The position numbers were made by a program, and so were the translations under genes. Shown in pieces: positions 15,579 to 25,146 of a stretch of 64,000 bases of DNA. The first letter of the stretch is position 1; every line of letters begins with the position of its first letter. The stretch lies in contig NZ_SHNN01000005.1 of the NCBI RefSeq assembly GCF_026262625.1, positions 1 through 64,000 on the forward strand. The letters are read 5' to 3'. Source of the stretch: Candidatus Litorirhabdus singularis. GTDB taxonomy: Bacteria > Pseudomonadota > Gammaproteobacteria > Pseudomonadales > Halieaceae. The notes beneath the pieces are model-generated. The model was not told the DNA's origin. It saw nothing but the letters and a program-made list of their open reading frames with translations, and did no database searches.

Positions 15579-17918
15579 ATGTTGGGTTTGAAGCTGGCTT
15601 GGATAGTTGCCATTGGAGGCCTACTGGCCGCGCTAGGTGCGCGTGATGCCGGTGCCAGTGGACTGGTGTTGCCGGCGCCAGCAGCTCCCGCCGCGCAGGC
15701 GCGCGGGCTCACCGTGGGCGAAGTGCCGCGAGATGGATTTTCCAGCCGCAGTGCACCTGCAGGTGCTCCCAATGTGTTGGTGGTGCTGTTAGACGACGTC
15801 GGCTTTGCTGCCGCGTCCACCTTTGGCGGGTTGGTGCCCACACCCTATCTGACGCAACTCGCTGAAGGCGGGCTCAGCTATAATCGCTTTCACACCACCG
15901 CCATATGTTCACCAACCAGGGCCTCGCTGATGACTGGGCGTAATCCGCATGCGGTGGGGGTTGGTAGTGTCATTAATAGCGTCCAACCCTGGCGCGGAAG
16001 GTCGGGCCTGTTGCAGTCCGACACGGCTACGATAGCCGAAATCTTGCGCCTGAATGGCTATGCGACCGGGATGTTTGGTAAATGGCACCTGACGCCAGAT
16101 CATGAGGCGTCACCTATGGGGCCGTTTGATCGCTGGCCTACCCAGCAGGGTTTCGAAACGTTCTACGGATTTTTGGGCGGTGAGACGCATCAGTTTGAAC
16201 CCACGCTGTTTGCCGGTACTCAACTGGTACAACGCCCCGCGGGGGACAACTACCACGTCACCTCGGACCTGACTGAGCGGTCCATTGATTGGATCAAGTT
16301 ACAGCAGAGTCTGCGTCCAGAGCAGCCTTTCTTTTTATACCTGGCTCCGGGTGCAACGCATGCACCCCTGCATGCGCCCAAGGCGTGGATCGATAAATTT
16401 GCCGGTCAATTTGACCGCGGCTGGGATGTTGCCCGTGAAAAAATCTTTGCGCGGCAGCTAGAGCTGGGTGTTATACCGCCGGGCACAGAGCTGACTCCGC
16501 GGCCGCCTGAATTGCGCGCCTGGGATACGCTCGATAGTGAAGAACAACAAGTGGCGGCCCGACTGATGGAGGTGTATGCAGGGTTTCTGGCCCATACCGA
16601 CGCCGAGGTCGGGCGGGTGCTAGAGTCACTGCGGGAGCAGGGTTTGTTCGACAATACGCTGGTGTTTTACATTGTCGGGGACAACGGCGCGAGTGGTGAG
16701 GGCGGCGGCGACTACGGCACCTGGAATGAGATGGGGCGTATACAGGGAATAGTGCAGTCGCCTGCAGAACTGCTTAAGCGTTACGATGAAATAGGCGGTA
16801 CCGATTCATATCCACACTATTCCGCGGGCTGGGCCTGGGCTACCAATACGCCTTTTCGCTGGGTTAAACAGGTGGCGTCTCACTTGGGCGGTACGCGCAA
16901 TCCGCTGGTGGTTAGTTGGCCCGACGGGATCGCGGCGAAGGATGAGTTGCGCACACAATTCAGCCACGTCAACGATATTTTCCCAACCGTACTGGAAGCC
17001 GCCAAGCTGCCGGCGCCGGCGCTGGTTAACGGCATCGGCCAGAAGCCGCTGGATGGCTTTAGTCTGCTGTATAGCTTTGATGACGCGGTAGCTCCAGAAG
17101 TCCATGCCACACAGTATTTTGAAGTCCGTGCTAATCGTGCGCTCTATCACAAGGGTTGGATGGTTTCTTCGCGCAACGAAAACAGCGTTCCATGGCACGG
17201 ATTAATCGCCACAGATGACCAGCTTCCAGAAGATAAATGGGAGCTTTACGATTTGCGCAGTGACTTTAGTCAGGCAAAAGATGTGGCGCGGGAGAACCCC
17301 CGTCAGCTGCAAAAGCTGGTGAATCTGTTCTGGGCTGAGGCCGGGCGTAACCAAGTGCTGCCATTGAGTGGTCGGCCCAGTGGGGAGCCGCCATTTGCGC
17401 CGCTGGGTGCGGGTAGGAGTGCGGTCAGCTATTACCCTGGCGCGGTTGGTTTACATGAGACAGCGATACCCAGCCTCAAGAATCGAAGTCACTCGATTAC
17501 TGCCCGTATCGCTGTTCCTGAGATCGGTGCTTCCGGTGTTATAGCAACCCAGGGCGGCGTTGTGGCTGGTTGGGCGCTATATGTGAACGAGGAGGGGCAC
17601 GCCTCTTACGTCTACAACCTGGCCGGCAAGTCAATCACCACGATCAGTGCCGATCAGCCATTGAAGCCTGGGCCGGCGCAGCTGGCGCTAGAGTTTGACT
17701 ATGACGGGGGCGGTTATGGGCGCGGCGCAGATTTAGTGCTCAAGGTCGACGGCAAGCGGGTGGCACGCGGCCGTATCGAACGCAGTATTCCCGCCATATT
17801 TTCTATCGATGAAACCTTTGACGTCGGCACAGATACCGGCTCACCGGCCGGGCATTACCCAGCCAATTTTGCGTTTACCGGTACAATTGAGGAAGTACGT
17901 ATTGCTGTCGATGGGTAG
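15579..17918 (+). CDS. Sulfatase (arylsulfatase type)
   Basis: 779 residues with a signal peptide (about 1-26, ending AGA). The sulfatase domain starts at PNVLVVLLDDVGF (metal-binding Asp72/Asp73). It carries CSPTRASLMTGR with Cys110, the residue converted to formylglycine in this C-x-P-x-R motif, then GKWHL and later GDNGASGEGG. A C-terminal beta-rich part from about 640 to the end ends in GTIEEVRIAVDG and resembles an LamG-like sandwich. Such enzymes strip sulfate esters from glycans or aryl compounds outside the cytoplasm. No dedicated maturase gene is adjacent. AAGAGGAG precedes the ATG. Located beside a glucanase, it may act on marine polysaccharide; its substrate is unknown. Confidence 0.9.
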   Translation: MLGLKLAWIVAIGGLLAALGARDAGASGLVLPAPAAPAAQARGLTVGEVPRDGFSSRSAPAGAPNVLVVLLDDVGFAAASTFGGLVPTPYLTQLAEGGLSYNRFHTTAICSPTRASLMTGRNPHAVGVGSVINSVQPWRGRSGLLQSDTATIAEILRLNGYATGMFGKWHLTPDHEASPMGPFDRWPTQQGFETFYGFLGGETHQFEPTLFAGTQLVQRPAGDNYHVTSDLTERSIDWIKLQQSLRPEQPFFLYLAPGATHAPLHAPKAWIDKFAGQFDRGWDVAREKIFARQLELGVIPPGTELTPRPPELRAWDTLDSEEQQVAARLMEVYAGFLAHTDAEVGRVLESLREQGLFDNTLVFYIVGDNGASGEGGGDYGTWNEMGRIQGIVQSPAELLKRYDEIGGTDSYPHYSAGWAWATNTPFRWVKQVASHLGGTRNPLVVSWPDGIAAKDELRTQFSHVNDIFPTVLEAAKLPAPALVNGIGQKPLDGFSLLYSFDDAVAPEVHATQYFEVRANRALYHKGWMVSSRNENSVPWHGLIATDDQLPEDKWELYDLRSDFSQAKDVARENPRQLQKLVNLFWAEAGRNQVLPLSGRPSGEPPFAPLGAGRSAVSYYPGAVGLHETAIPSLKNRSHSITARIAVPEIGASGVIATQGGVVAGWALYVNEEGHASYVYNLAGKSITTISADQPLKPGPAQLALEFDYDGGGYGRGADLVLKVDGKRVARGRIERSIPAIFSIDETFDVGTDTGSPAGHYPANFAFTGTIEEVRIAVDG

Positions 17919-17935
17919 TAATCGACGGCGGACGA

Positions 17936-18274
17936 CTACTTTTTCTGCCAACCGCTGCCGGTGTTGATGTACTGTCCTGACGGCGTCTTTTCAATAGCCT
18001 TGAGGCCAGCACGGGCCTCCACAGCCTGCAGACTGATGCGATTCTGTGTCGCTATCGCCTGATAGTGCTGTTTGCGTTTGGCGTTGATATCGCTGACCAG
18101 GCTGTTGACCTTGGCCGCAGGTTCGACGGCAGCGATGTAGCCGGTATGGGTTTCACCTACCATGCCTTGGGTTTTGGCCTCGCTGAGGTCGAGAGCCCAA
18201 GCGGGGTTAGATAGCAAAGTGAGCAGCGCAATAGCGCGCAAGACATGCTGCAGGTTGTGGCGAATCAGATTCAT
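17936..18274 (-). CDS. ydbL: YdbL family protein (DUF1318)
   Basis: 112 residues with a signal peptide ending in AWA near residue 27, then the DUF1318 pattern: ALDLSEAKTQGMVGE, IAAV, and a C-terminal GQYINTGSGWQKK. YdbL is a small periplasmic partner of YdbH and YnbE. It is the third gene of the ydbH-ynbE-ydbL operon, 9 bp after ynbE, with AGGAG before its ATG. It converges with the sulfatase. Confidence 0.9.
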   Translation of the reverse strand: MNLIRHNLQHVLRAIALLTLLSNPAWALDLSEAKTQGMVGETHTGYIAAVEPAAKVNSLVSDINAKRKQHYQAIATQNRISLQAVEARAGLKAIEKTPSGQYINTGSGWQKK

Positions 18275-18283
18275 GGTGTTCTC

Positions 18284-18469
18284 CTAGAACAGGTCACTGT
18301 CTTCTGAAAAAATATCATCCAGTTCTTTGTCGACCTTAACGCGAATCTCATGTTCAATTTTTACATTGAGATTAATGGTAATAGGTTCTTCTGGCGCCCG
18401 GACTTGCACCGTCGGCGTGCACGCAACCACAGTCATTGCTAGTAGACACGACAAGATCAGTTTTGGCAT
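18284..18469 (-). CDS. ynbE: YnbE family lipoprotein
   Basis: 61 residues: lipoprotein signal with Cys17 (MTVVAC), then PTVQVRAPEEPITINLNV and a charged tail, as in YnbE. In E. coli this outer-membrane lipoprotein joins YdbH to complete an intermembrane bridge. GGAGAG stands before the ATG. It lies between ydbH and ydbL in the same order as in enterobacteria. Confidence 0.9.
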   Translation of the reverse strand: MPKLILSCLLAMTVVACTPTVQVRAPEEPITINLNVKIEHEIRVKVDKELDDIFSEDSDLF

Positions 18470-18520
18470 GGTTGTCTCTCCAAAGGCGTTCTTCGACGAG
18501 GGTTATAGGCCTATACAAGC

Positions 18521-20908
18521 TTACCGCAAACCGTCTTCGAGCTTCTGCAGTAAACTATCACTTAGGCGCAGACTTTGTAACAGTGGATCGAGGTTTTGTT
18601 CCAGGTTGATATTGAAGTTAACTTGACGGCCATTCTCATAGGAGGGGTTGCTGCCTGTCAGCGAAAGCCCCAGGCGCAGTTGACCATTCTGATCCAGGTC
18701 GACGGTACTGGCCAACACCTGGTAGTGGAAATCATTCAGTAAATCCAGCGCCAGTCGCAGTTGCTCACTGGTCTCTGCCAAGGCCTTACTGGATTCATCC
18801 AGTGCGTAACGAATACTGCCACCGGGAGCCAGCGCCTGCAGGTAGCCGTTGCCTATCGTGAAACGCCCGGCACTGAACTGCAGTGGTATTTCGCCCTCCA
18901 GCACACCACCGGCGCTGATGTCTTGATTCTGTTGCAGCGCGACGATTTCTGATAGTTGTAAGTTTTCTGCTCGCAGGCGCAGCGCGTTGCGCTCGGCCCC
19001 CAGGTTCCACTCGCTGGGTTCCGGCATTATCACTCGTCCGCTAAAAACATCAGCGGAAAACGACTCTAGCCGGATCCGGGTCAGTGCCAGCTCTGGGTTG
19101 CCCGGTAGGGACAGCTGTGCGGTAACCTGGTTAAGTTCGATGCCCAGATTCAATCGGTCTATAGCAAGCCTGACCGGTGCGTTTGTTTTTGGATTTTCCC
19201 AACCCGACCATGCCGCGCTTAGTGTGCCGTTCTCAAAAAGATAGTCGTCCCAAGTGCCGGTGAGGTTGGCAATTTCAAGCGTAGACTGATGCTGCCACTG
19301 CGGCGCACTAAAGCCCTCGCTCAGTAAGTCACTGTGCAGTGACAGAGCACCTTCTGCCAGAACCAGGCGAGGGGCGCTGCCCATCAGTTCCCGCCATATT
19401 GGCAGCATCATTGAGGTCAGCCAGGGGAGGTCTGGACTGGTCACGTTCAACTGGTATTGTCCAACGCCCGTTTCAATCTCCAGCAGCCCAGCTAATTCCA
19501 GACGCAGGCTTTCAGTGATGTCGGCTATTCTCAGGTGAAACGCCTGACTTGAACGCTTGCTCTGTTGCGAAAGCTCAAGCGAGAGCAGTGGCAACTTTTG
19601 TTGTCGCAAGCTAAGCATCAGACCGGCGCGGAGTTCAGAATTTGCGGCTGTTGCATCAGCCACATTCAGCAGCGATTGCAGTTCAATGTTGTTCAGTCGC
19701 AACTCGCTGCTGCCAGTGCCAATGCGCAGGTTGCTCTCCGGGCTGCTGAGCTGCCAACGGTGAGTGCCAAGCTGGCTTAGACTAATAGCCTGCAGACTTT
19801 GCCAGCGCAGGGGAATCTCGCCACTCCATTGCAGCCACTCTAACTGTGCTGGTGACAGACCCAATTCAGCCACCGGCAGTGCAGCCTGGAAATCAAAGGC
19901 CGATAGCACTAGCTGCGAGATGTCGGCCGCATAGTTTAGCGACCAATCGAGTTCAGCTGTGGCGCCGCTGATCGTTTCCCCCAGCGTTATATGGCTAATG
20001 GCACTGTGTCCCTGTCCGGTTGCGACCACGCGTGATGTGCCTCCCTGAAGGGGAAAATCAGGGGACTGTAATAGGTCCGGGTGGCGGATATCAAATTCAA
20101 AACCACTGCTGCCACCAACCGCGAATTGTGATGTCGGGACCAGCTCAGGCGGCAGTAATTCTGCCTCTGTGAGTCGCGCTACCCAAGACAGCATCGCTGG
20201 GTGGTTGATTATGCCTTTTATATTCCACTGCCAAAGCTCAGACTGATCTGATGTTAGCTCCATTGTGGTTTCTGCAACTGTCAGATCCGCCGCTGTTATT
20301 GCCAATGTTGCGCTGAGCGGCAATCCACTGGGCGGCGCGCTCACTGCCAAAGATGTTGTGGCACCGTGTAAGCTTGTCTCAAGCTTGAATCGCAACTCCT
20401 CGGCGCTGAATAGCTGGCCAGTGAGGACCAGTGTTTGATCCTCGCTCAGTGGGTAGTTCAGTTGCCATGAGCCAACCTCAATCTTGTTCACCGGCAATTG
20501 TTGTAAAAGTGAAGAGGGGAGTAACTCACTGATGCGCAGTGCAGTCTCTTCGGTGCCATCTCCAGCCGTGGCAGGCGCCAGGCTTATCTGCGCCCGGTCG
20601 ATAAAGGCACTATCCAGGCGCGCTTGCAGTAGTGATCGCCAGCTGAAGTCCAGACTAGTCGTCTCCAGCTCAAGACTGATTTTTTGGCCGTTGCGGTTCG
20701 CCGCAACTCGCAGGTCATAGAGCTCCAGGCGACTACCATTTCGTGTTATTTCTGCGACAGAGAAGCTTTGAACACCGTGCGGTGACAGCAGTGTACTGAG
20801 GTGGGTAGTGAGCAATGCGGGCAGCTGAAACCAGGCATAGACTCCTGCGCCAAGCAGGCTTAGCAACAGGAGCAGAATGACAGCGAGGAATATGCGCACG
20901 GGTTTCAT
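18521..20908 (-). CDS. ydbH: YdbH family AsmA-like intermembrane protein
   Basis: 795 residues, with one N-terminal membrane helix (about 5-30) and a long, repeated beta-strand body typical of AsmA-like bridge proteins. The end holds the DUF2875/YdbH-type region (GGVLEGEIPLQFSAGRF and YENGRQVNFNINLEQNLDPL, the latter shown from YENGRQ to NLDPL). YdbH acts alongside TamB and YhdP in moving phospholipid to the outer membrane. It is the first gene of the ydbH-ynbE-ydbL operon; the ATG has no strong ribosome site. Membership is supported by length and by both downstream partners. Confidence 0.88.
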   Translation of the reverse strand: MKPVRIFLAVILLLLLSLLGAGVYAWFQLPALLTTHLSTLLSPHGVQSFSVAEITRNGSRLELYDLRVAANRNGQKISLELETTSLDFSWRSLLQARLDSAFIDRAQISLAPATAGDGTEETALRISELLPSSLLQQLPVNKIEVGSWQLNYPLSEDQTLVLTGQLFSAEELRFKLETSLHGATTSLAVSAPPSGLPLSATLAITAADLTVAETTMELTSDQSELWQWNIKGIINHPAMLSWVARLTEAELLPPELVPTSQFAVGGSSGFEFDIRHPDLLQSPDFPLQGGTSRVVATGQGHSAISHITLGETISGATAELDWSLNYAADISQLVLSAFDFQAALPVAELGLSPAQLEWLQWSGEIPLRWQSLQAISLSQLGTHRWQLSSPESNLRIGTGSSELRLNNIELQSLLNVADATAANSELRAGLMLSLRQQKLPLLSLELSQQSKRSSQAFHLRIADITESLRLELAGLLEIETGVGQYQLNVTSPDLPWLTSMMLPIWRELMGSAPRLVLAEGALSLHSDLLSEGFSAPQWQHQSTLEIANLTGTWDDYLFENGTLSAAWSGWENPKTNAPVRLAIDRLNLGIELNQVTAQLSLPGNPELALTRIRLESFSADVFSGRVIMPEPSEWNLGAERNALRLRAENLQLSEIVALQQNQDISAGGVLEGEIPLQFSAGRFTIGNGYLQALAPGGSIRYALDESSKALAETSEQLRLALDLLNDFHYQVLASTVDLDQNGQLRLGLSLTGSNPSYENGRQVNFNINLEQNLDPLLQSLRLSDSLLQKLEDGLR

Positions 20909-20967
20909 GGTGCGCAGTGTAAATCACTGCCGGTCAAGCCGGTATAGGCAAGTCCGGCGGAATGGAA

Positions 20968-22287
20968 CTAGTAACCGTCGGGCACCCAGTTGCCGTGAAA
21001 GCCTGCAGGGACCCTGACTGGCAGATGAATCGTCGCAACGGGCTCCTGATCAAAATGGCGTGAATCAACGATGACCACGTCACTTTGGTTGGTTTCAGGC
21101 CTATATACATAGCTCAATACCCAACCGTCGTCCTCAGAGCTGCCCGCTGGATCTTTGACAAAGACCGCTTCGCTTCCTTGGCCACCCTTGAGGTCGTGGT
21201 AGCTCGAACTACTACTGTCCAGATCGTACTTTATGAGGCCGGCCGCCACGGGCAGATTAGGCGCAAAGGCTGCGGCATAGCCATAGCGATTCTTGAGGCC
21301 AACCACGGTGTCGCAGACCCGCGGGAAATCCACCACGCGGTCGTCCAGTTGGGTCTCAGAGACCGTCCCTTTATCCTGATCAATGACCCAGCGATAGAGC
21401 ATGGGCGGTGCTTCGGAACCGGGCTTCATAGCGTCCTCCATGCGGCACACATCGAGGATGATCTTGTTGCCGTCCTCGTAGGCATTGAGGGGGTGAAAGA
21501 CATAACAGGGGTTGATTTCGTACCAGGTCACATCCTTGTCAGAGCCATTGCGCGGCATCACGCCCAGACGCGCGCCGTAGCTCTCGTCCCAGACAATGGG
21601 CAGGCCGCTGTCGGCTATGCCTTCCAGGTTCCAGAGTGCTGGCAGATCCATGAAAACAACGTTGTTACGGGTAATGTTAAAGTCGTGAATCATGGTGCCA
21701 GCGCCCACGGTTATGGGCTCTACCTGCAGCAGTTCGCCGCTGGCTGAAATGCGGTAGTAGGTCAGATAAGGCTCCATCATGCTGTAGGCAAAGGCCAGCA
21801 TTTCACCGGTAGCAGCGCAGGTTTTGGGGTGCGCCGTCATGGGTCCTGTCAGCTTGCCGGCATAGTTATTGGGGCCGACGGTCTCCAGTTGGTCGTCAAC
21901 GACGAAGGGCCAATGGCCTTCCTCCAATGCCATGATTTTCCCGGCATGGTGAATCACATTGGTGTTGGCGGTCGACATATTCATATCGCCCAAAGATTCC
22001 ATAACATCCGCATCAGGCTTGAGGAAAAACGGGGTTTTGACGTAGCGGTTGCGATACCAGTTGGCCTTGCCGTCTCGTATCTCAACACCGTGCAACATAC
22101 CGTTGCCCAGAAACCAGTGGTCAGACCAGCCGGACTGCGGATTGGCGCCGTTACGCAGTAATCTGCCGCTCAGCGCCGAGGGTATAGTGCCGGTGACCTT
22201 TAGATCGGTAGCGGTTACTTCCTCGTGCACCGGGGCGAAATTCTCTGTCAGCCAGAAGGGGGTGGCTTCAGCGGTTTGTTCGGTCAT
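20968..22287 (-). CDS. Carotenoid oxygenase family protein (RPE65/lignostilbene dioxygenase type)
   Basis: 439 residues of the seven-bladed propeller iron oxygenase family. The four iron-binding His are visible in TAHPKT, MIHDFN, YVFHPLNA and the C-terminal GFHGNWVPDGY. There is no signal peptide. Members cleave a C=C bond in carotenoids, stilbenes or phenylpropenes such as isoeugenol; the substrate here cannot be told. AGGAG precedes the ATG. It lies 94 bp after the ThDP enzyme gene on the same strand and may be cotranscribed with it. Confidence 0.92.
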   Translation of the reverse strand: MTEQTAEATPFWLTENFAPVHEEVTATDLKVTGTIPSALSGRLLRNGANPQSGWSDHWFLGNGMLHGVEIRDGKANWYRNRYVKTPFFLKPDADVMESLGDMNMSTANTNVIHHAGKIMALEEGHWPFVVDDQLETVGPNNYAGKLTGPMTAHPKTCAATGEMLAFAYSMMEPYLTYYRISASGELLQVEPITVGAGTMIHDFNITRNNVVFMDLPALWNLEGIADSGLPIVWDESYGARLGVMPRNGSDKDVTWYEINPCYVFHPLNAYEDGNKIILDVCRMEDAMKPGSEAPPMLYRWVIDQDKGTVSETQLDDRVVDFPRVCDTVVGLKNRYGYAAAFAPNLPVAAGLIKYDLDSSSSSYHDLKGGQGSEAVFVKDPAGSSEDDGWVLSYVYRPETNQSDVVIVDSRHFDQEPVATIHLPVRVPAGFHGNWVPDGY

Positions 22288-22381
22288 GTTGCGTACTCCT
22301 GATATTATTGTTTATGTCAGTAATCACGCTCCAGATAATAGCTGAGTTTTCGAAAAGTATGTTTACAGCTGTCAGCGCTCG

Positions 22382-23941
22382 CTAAAATAATGACGGCACA
22401 ATAGCGTCGATCAGCCGTGGGCCGCGCTCCGACATAGCCTGCTCCAGCAGCGCGCAAAATGCCTCCGCGCTATCAGCGCGTTCTGCCGATACGCCCATGC
22501 CTGTTGCTAGCGCTACGAAATCCATGTCGGGTGAGCCGATACCTAATGTACTGGCAGCTTTTACACCGGGGCTACCACCGCGGGCGCCAGTTCGCGCGAA
22601 CTCCATTTCCAGCACGCTGTATTTGCGATTGTTGAAAATAATCACCAATACATCCAAATCCTCCCGGGCCATAGTCCACAAGGCTTGAATGGTATACATG
22701 GCGCTGCCGTCACCCTCCAGGCAAATAACTTTACGCCGCGGGCAGGCTATTGCCGCGCCAACTGATGCGGGTAGGCCCCAGCCGATGCTGCCACCACTCA
22801 GATGCAGCCAATCATGCGCACGTGCCTTCATTGTTTGCGGGAATATGGCCATACCAGCGGTGATTGATTCATCGACCACTACCGCCTCTTCAGGTAAATA
22901 GTACGCTAGTGCTTGAGCAGCGCTGTTGACATCAAGAGCGCCCACCGGGGCCGGGGGTAATTGCAGTGGATACACCTCCGGTTCGATATCTATAGCGCCG
23001 ACTCTGCGAGCTATTTCCGCCAGTAGTCTGTCAATATCGTTATCCGGCGTGGCTAACTGCAGTTGCTCACAGGCGTCCGGTGCAATAGCGCTGGGCACGC
23101 CTGGATAGGCAAAGAAGGACACTGGCGCCGCAGCGCCAATCAGAATCAGTTGCTGTATGTCCTTAAGGTGATCAATGGCGAGTTCGGCAAGATAGGGAAG
23201 CCGTTCGATGACTGCGGTACCAGCGCCGCGTGCCACCCTGGTTGGAAACACGTCACTGCAAACGCGGGCGCCGGTCGCTTTGGCAATCTGGTTGATCAGC
23301 AAACCGCGCGATTTGTCGATTTCGCGGCCACCTATCATCAACATGCAATTGGCGCCGCTTTGCAACCTGCTGACAGCGTCTTCGATCAGAGCCTCGGCAA
23401 CCGCCGTAGGAGGTTCAATCGCGACCTTTGCTACCGCGCCATTGGGATTATCACCCCAGGAAACATCGGCCGGCAGGATCAGCGTGGCGACACTGCCGAA
23501 GCCGGCCTGGCGCACGGCCTCAGCGGCGTCACTGGCAATCTCTGCCGAACTGTTGGCAGTATGCGTCCAGTCAGATACGGCGCCGGCAATGGCGGTGATA
23601 TCTGAGGTTAACGGGGCGTTATATTGCAAGTGATAGCTGGCATGATCGCCAACAATATTAACGACGGGCACGTGGCCTTTGCCGGCATTGTGCAGGTTGG
23701 CTAACGCGTTGCCCAAACCCGGGCCCAGGTGGAGCAGGGTAGAGGCCGGTTTGCGTGCCATACGGGCGTAGCCGTCGGCGGCGCCGCTGAGCACACCCTC
23801 GAACAGGCAGAGTACGCAGCGCATGCCATCTACCTCGTCTAAAGCCGCGACAAAATGCATCTCCGAGGTGCCGGGGTTGGTAAAACAAACTTCAATCTCG
23901 TTGTTGACCAATGTGCTGAGTAAGCTTTCGGCGCCGTTCAT
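22382..23941 (-). CDS. ThDP-dependent enzyme, acetolactate-synthase-like
   Basis: 519 residues with the three-domain ThDP layout. The N-terminal Pyr domain has the cofactor Glu in CLFEGVLSGAADGYARM, a central domain follows, and the C-terminal PP domain has GDGSAMYTIQALWTM to NNRKYSVL (Mg/ThDP motif GDG-x(n)-NN). It is shorter than true IlvB/IlvI and no small subunit is nearby, so it is probably a 2-oxo acid decarboxylase or carboligase of the MdlC-like group, not branched-chain biosynthesis. AAGGAGT precedes the ATG. It lies upstream of the carotenoid oxygenase and divergent from the nitronate monooxygenase. Confidence 0.85.
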   Translation of the reverse strand: MNGAESLLSTLVNNEIEVCFTNPGTSEMHFVAALDEVDGMRCVLCLFEGVLSGAADGYARMARKPASTLLHLGPGLGNALANLHNAGKGHVPVVNIVGDHASYHLQYNAPLTSDITAIAGAVSDWTHTANSSAEIASDAAEAVRQAGFGSVATLILPADVSWGDNPNGAVAKVAIEPPTAVAEALIEDAVSRLQSGANCMLMIGGREIDKSRGLLINQIAKATGARVCSDVFPTRVARGAGTAVIERLPYLAELAIDHLKDIQQLILIGAAAPVSFFAYPGVPSAIAPDACEQLQLATPDNDIDRLLAEIARRVGAIDIEPEVYPLQLPPAPVGALDVNSAAQALAYYLPEEAVVVDESITAGMAIFPQTMKARAHDWLHLSGGSIGWGLPASVGAAIACPRRKVICLEGDGSAMYTIQALWTMAREDLDVLVIIFNNRKYSVLEMEFARTGARGGSPGVKAASTLGIGSPDMDFVALATGMGVSAERADSAEAFCALLEQAMSERGPRLIDAIVPSLF

Positions 23942-24033
23942 GGACTGTTACTCCTTTAGAAGGTGGACTGATTCTTTGATTCGCGAGTGTAACCGATTGC
24001 GCGAGCATTTTGCCCATCAGCCAACTCAGTGCA

Positions 24034-24082
24034 CTATGCATTGCGGGCTATGCATTGCGGGCTATGCATGGCAGGCTATCCT
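24034..24082. repeat. 14-bp short tandem repeat, about 3.5 units
   Basis: CTATGCATTGCGGG occurs twice in tandem, then as CTATGCATGGCAGG, then a partial CTATCCT. Each unit holds ATGCAT. It lies in the divergent region between the ThDP enzyme and the nitronate monooxygenase genes. Confidence 0.8.
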
Positions 24083-24174
24083 TGGTTGGCAACATTTGCA
24101 TATAATGGCAGTCTTTATGCTAATTCATGGGTGTCTTCGTCCACTCGCTGATTCATTTCTAACAGGAAAAAAAC

Positions 24175-25131
24175 ATGACTTCATCTGCGTTGCCTCCGCC
24201 TATTTCAAACCGCGTTACCGCTATGACCGGAACCGACTATCCTATTATCCAGGCGCCAATGGGCTGGATCGCTCGCGCGCAGTTAGCTTCCGCCGTGAGT
24301 AATGCCGGTGGCCTGGGTATTATTGAAACCTCCTCCGGAGAGTTTGAGAACATAAAACGTGAGGTCGCTTTAATGCGTGAGCTCACCGATAAACCGTTTG
24401 GTATGAACGTGGCCCTGTCCTATGTCAAAGGCACCAATGTGATCGATTTTGTGATCGAACAGGGCATTCGTTTTGTGACAACGTCCTCGGGCAGTCCCGC
24501 GGTGTGTACCCGGGATTTTCAAGAGGCGGGAATCAAAGTCTTTCACGTGGTGCCCACATTAGACATGGCGCTTAAGGCCATCGATGCGGGCGTGGATGGT
24601 CTGGTAGTAGAGGGCGGTGAAGGGGGTGGCTTCAAGAACCCCAGTCCAGTGTCGACTATGGTGCTGCTGCCGCTGATTCGATCGCGGGTTGAGGTGCCTA
24701 TTATAGCCGCCGGGGGTATCTCTGACGGAGTGTCTATGGCCGGCGCATTTGCGATGGGCGCAGAAGGTGTGCAAATGGGTACGCGCATGCTGTCATGCGC
24801 AGAGTCACCCGTGCACGATAACTGGAAGCAGGCAGTAGTCGCTTCGCGCGAGACCGATACGGTGTTTCTCAATCAGGAGTCGCGACCTGCGCTCAGGGCC
24901 CTGCGCACCGAGCGCACGGCGAGTCTGGCGCCGTTGGGTAAGTTCAATATCGGCGAGCATATGGCCGATCTGCAGGAGCTGTATTTTGGCGGTAATATGG
25001 AAGCCGCGATTCCGCTGTCAGGTCAGGTGTGCGGTCGTATTGACGAGATCAAGAGTGCGAGTGAAGTAGTGCAAGGTACCATGCAGGAGTTCAATATTGT
25101 CATGGGAGATTTGTCAGAACGTTACGCATAG
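24175..25131 (+). CDS. Nitronate monooxygenase family protein
   Basis: 318 residues of the FMN TIM-barrel NMO/2-nitropropane dioxygenase family: YPIIQAPMGWIA at the start, NAGGLGIIE, GVDGLVVEGGEGGGF, PIIAAGGISDG and the phosphate-binding AEGVQMGTRML. Family members oxidise nitronates, but many act as FMN reductases or enoyl reductases, so the exact reaction is open. AGGAAA precedes the ATG. The GST-like gene follows after 15 bp, probably in one operon. Confidence 0.88.
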   Translation: MTSSALPPPISNRVTAMTGTDYPIIQAPMGWIARAQLASAVSNAGGLGIIETSSGEFENIKREVALMRELTDKPFGMNVALSYVKGTNVIDFVIEQGIRFVTTSSGSPAVCTRDFQEAGIKVFHVVPTLDMALKAIDAGVDGLVVEGGEGGGFKNPSPVSTMVLLPLIRSRVEVPIIAAGGISDGVSMAGAFAMGAEGVQMGTRMLSCAESPVHDNWKQAVVASRETDTVFLNQESRPALRALRTERTASLAPLGKFNIGEHMADLQELYFGGNMEAAIPLSGQVCGRIDEIKSASEVVQGTMQEFNIVMGDLSERYA

Positions 25132-25146
25132 CTTTAGGAGTGCATT

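Noticed and set aside
22382-23941. True acetolactate synthase (ilvB/ilvI)
   Set aside because: The protein is short, there is no small subunit and no ilv neighbours.
24034-24082. Possible CRISPR array
   Set aside because: Units are only 14 bp, touch each other with no spacers, and no cas genes are near.
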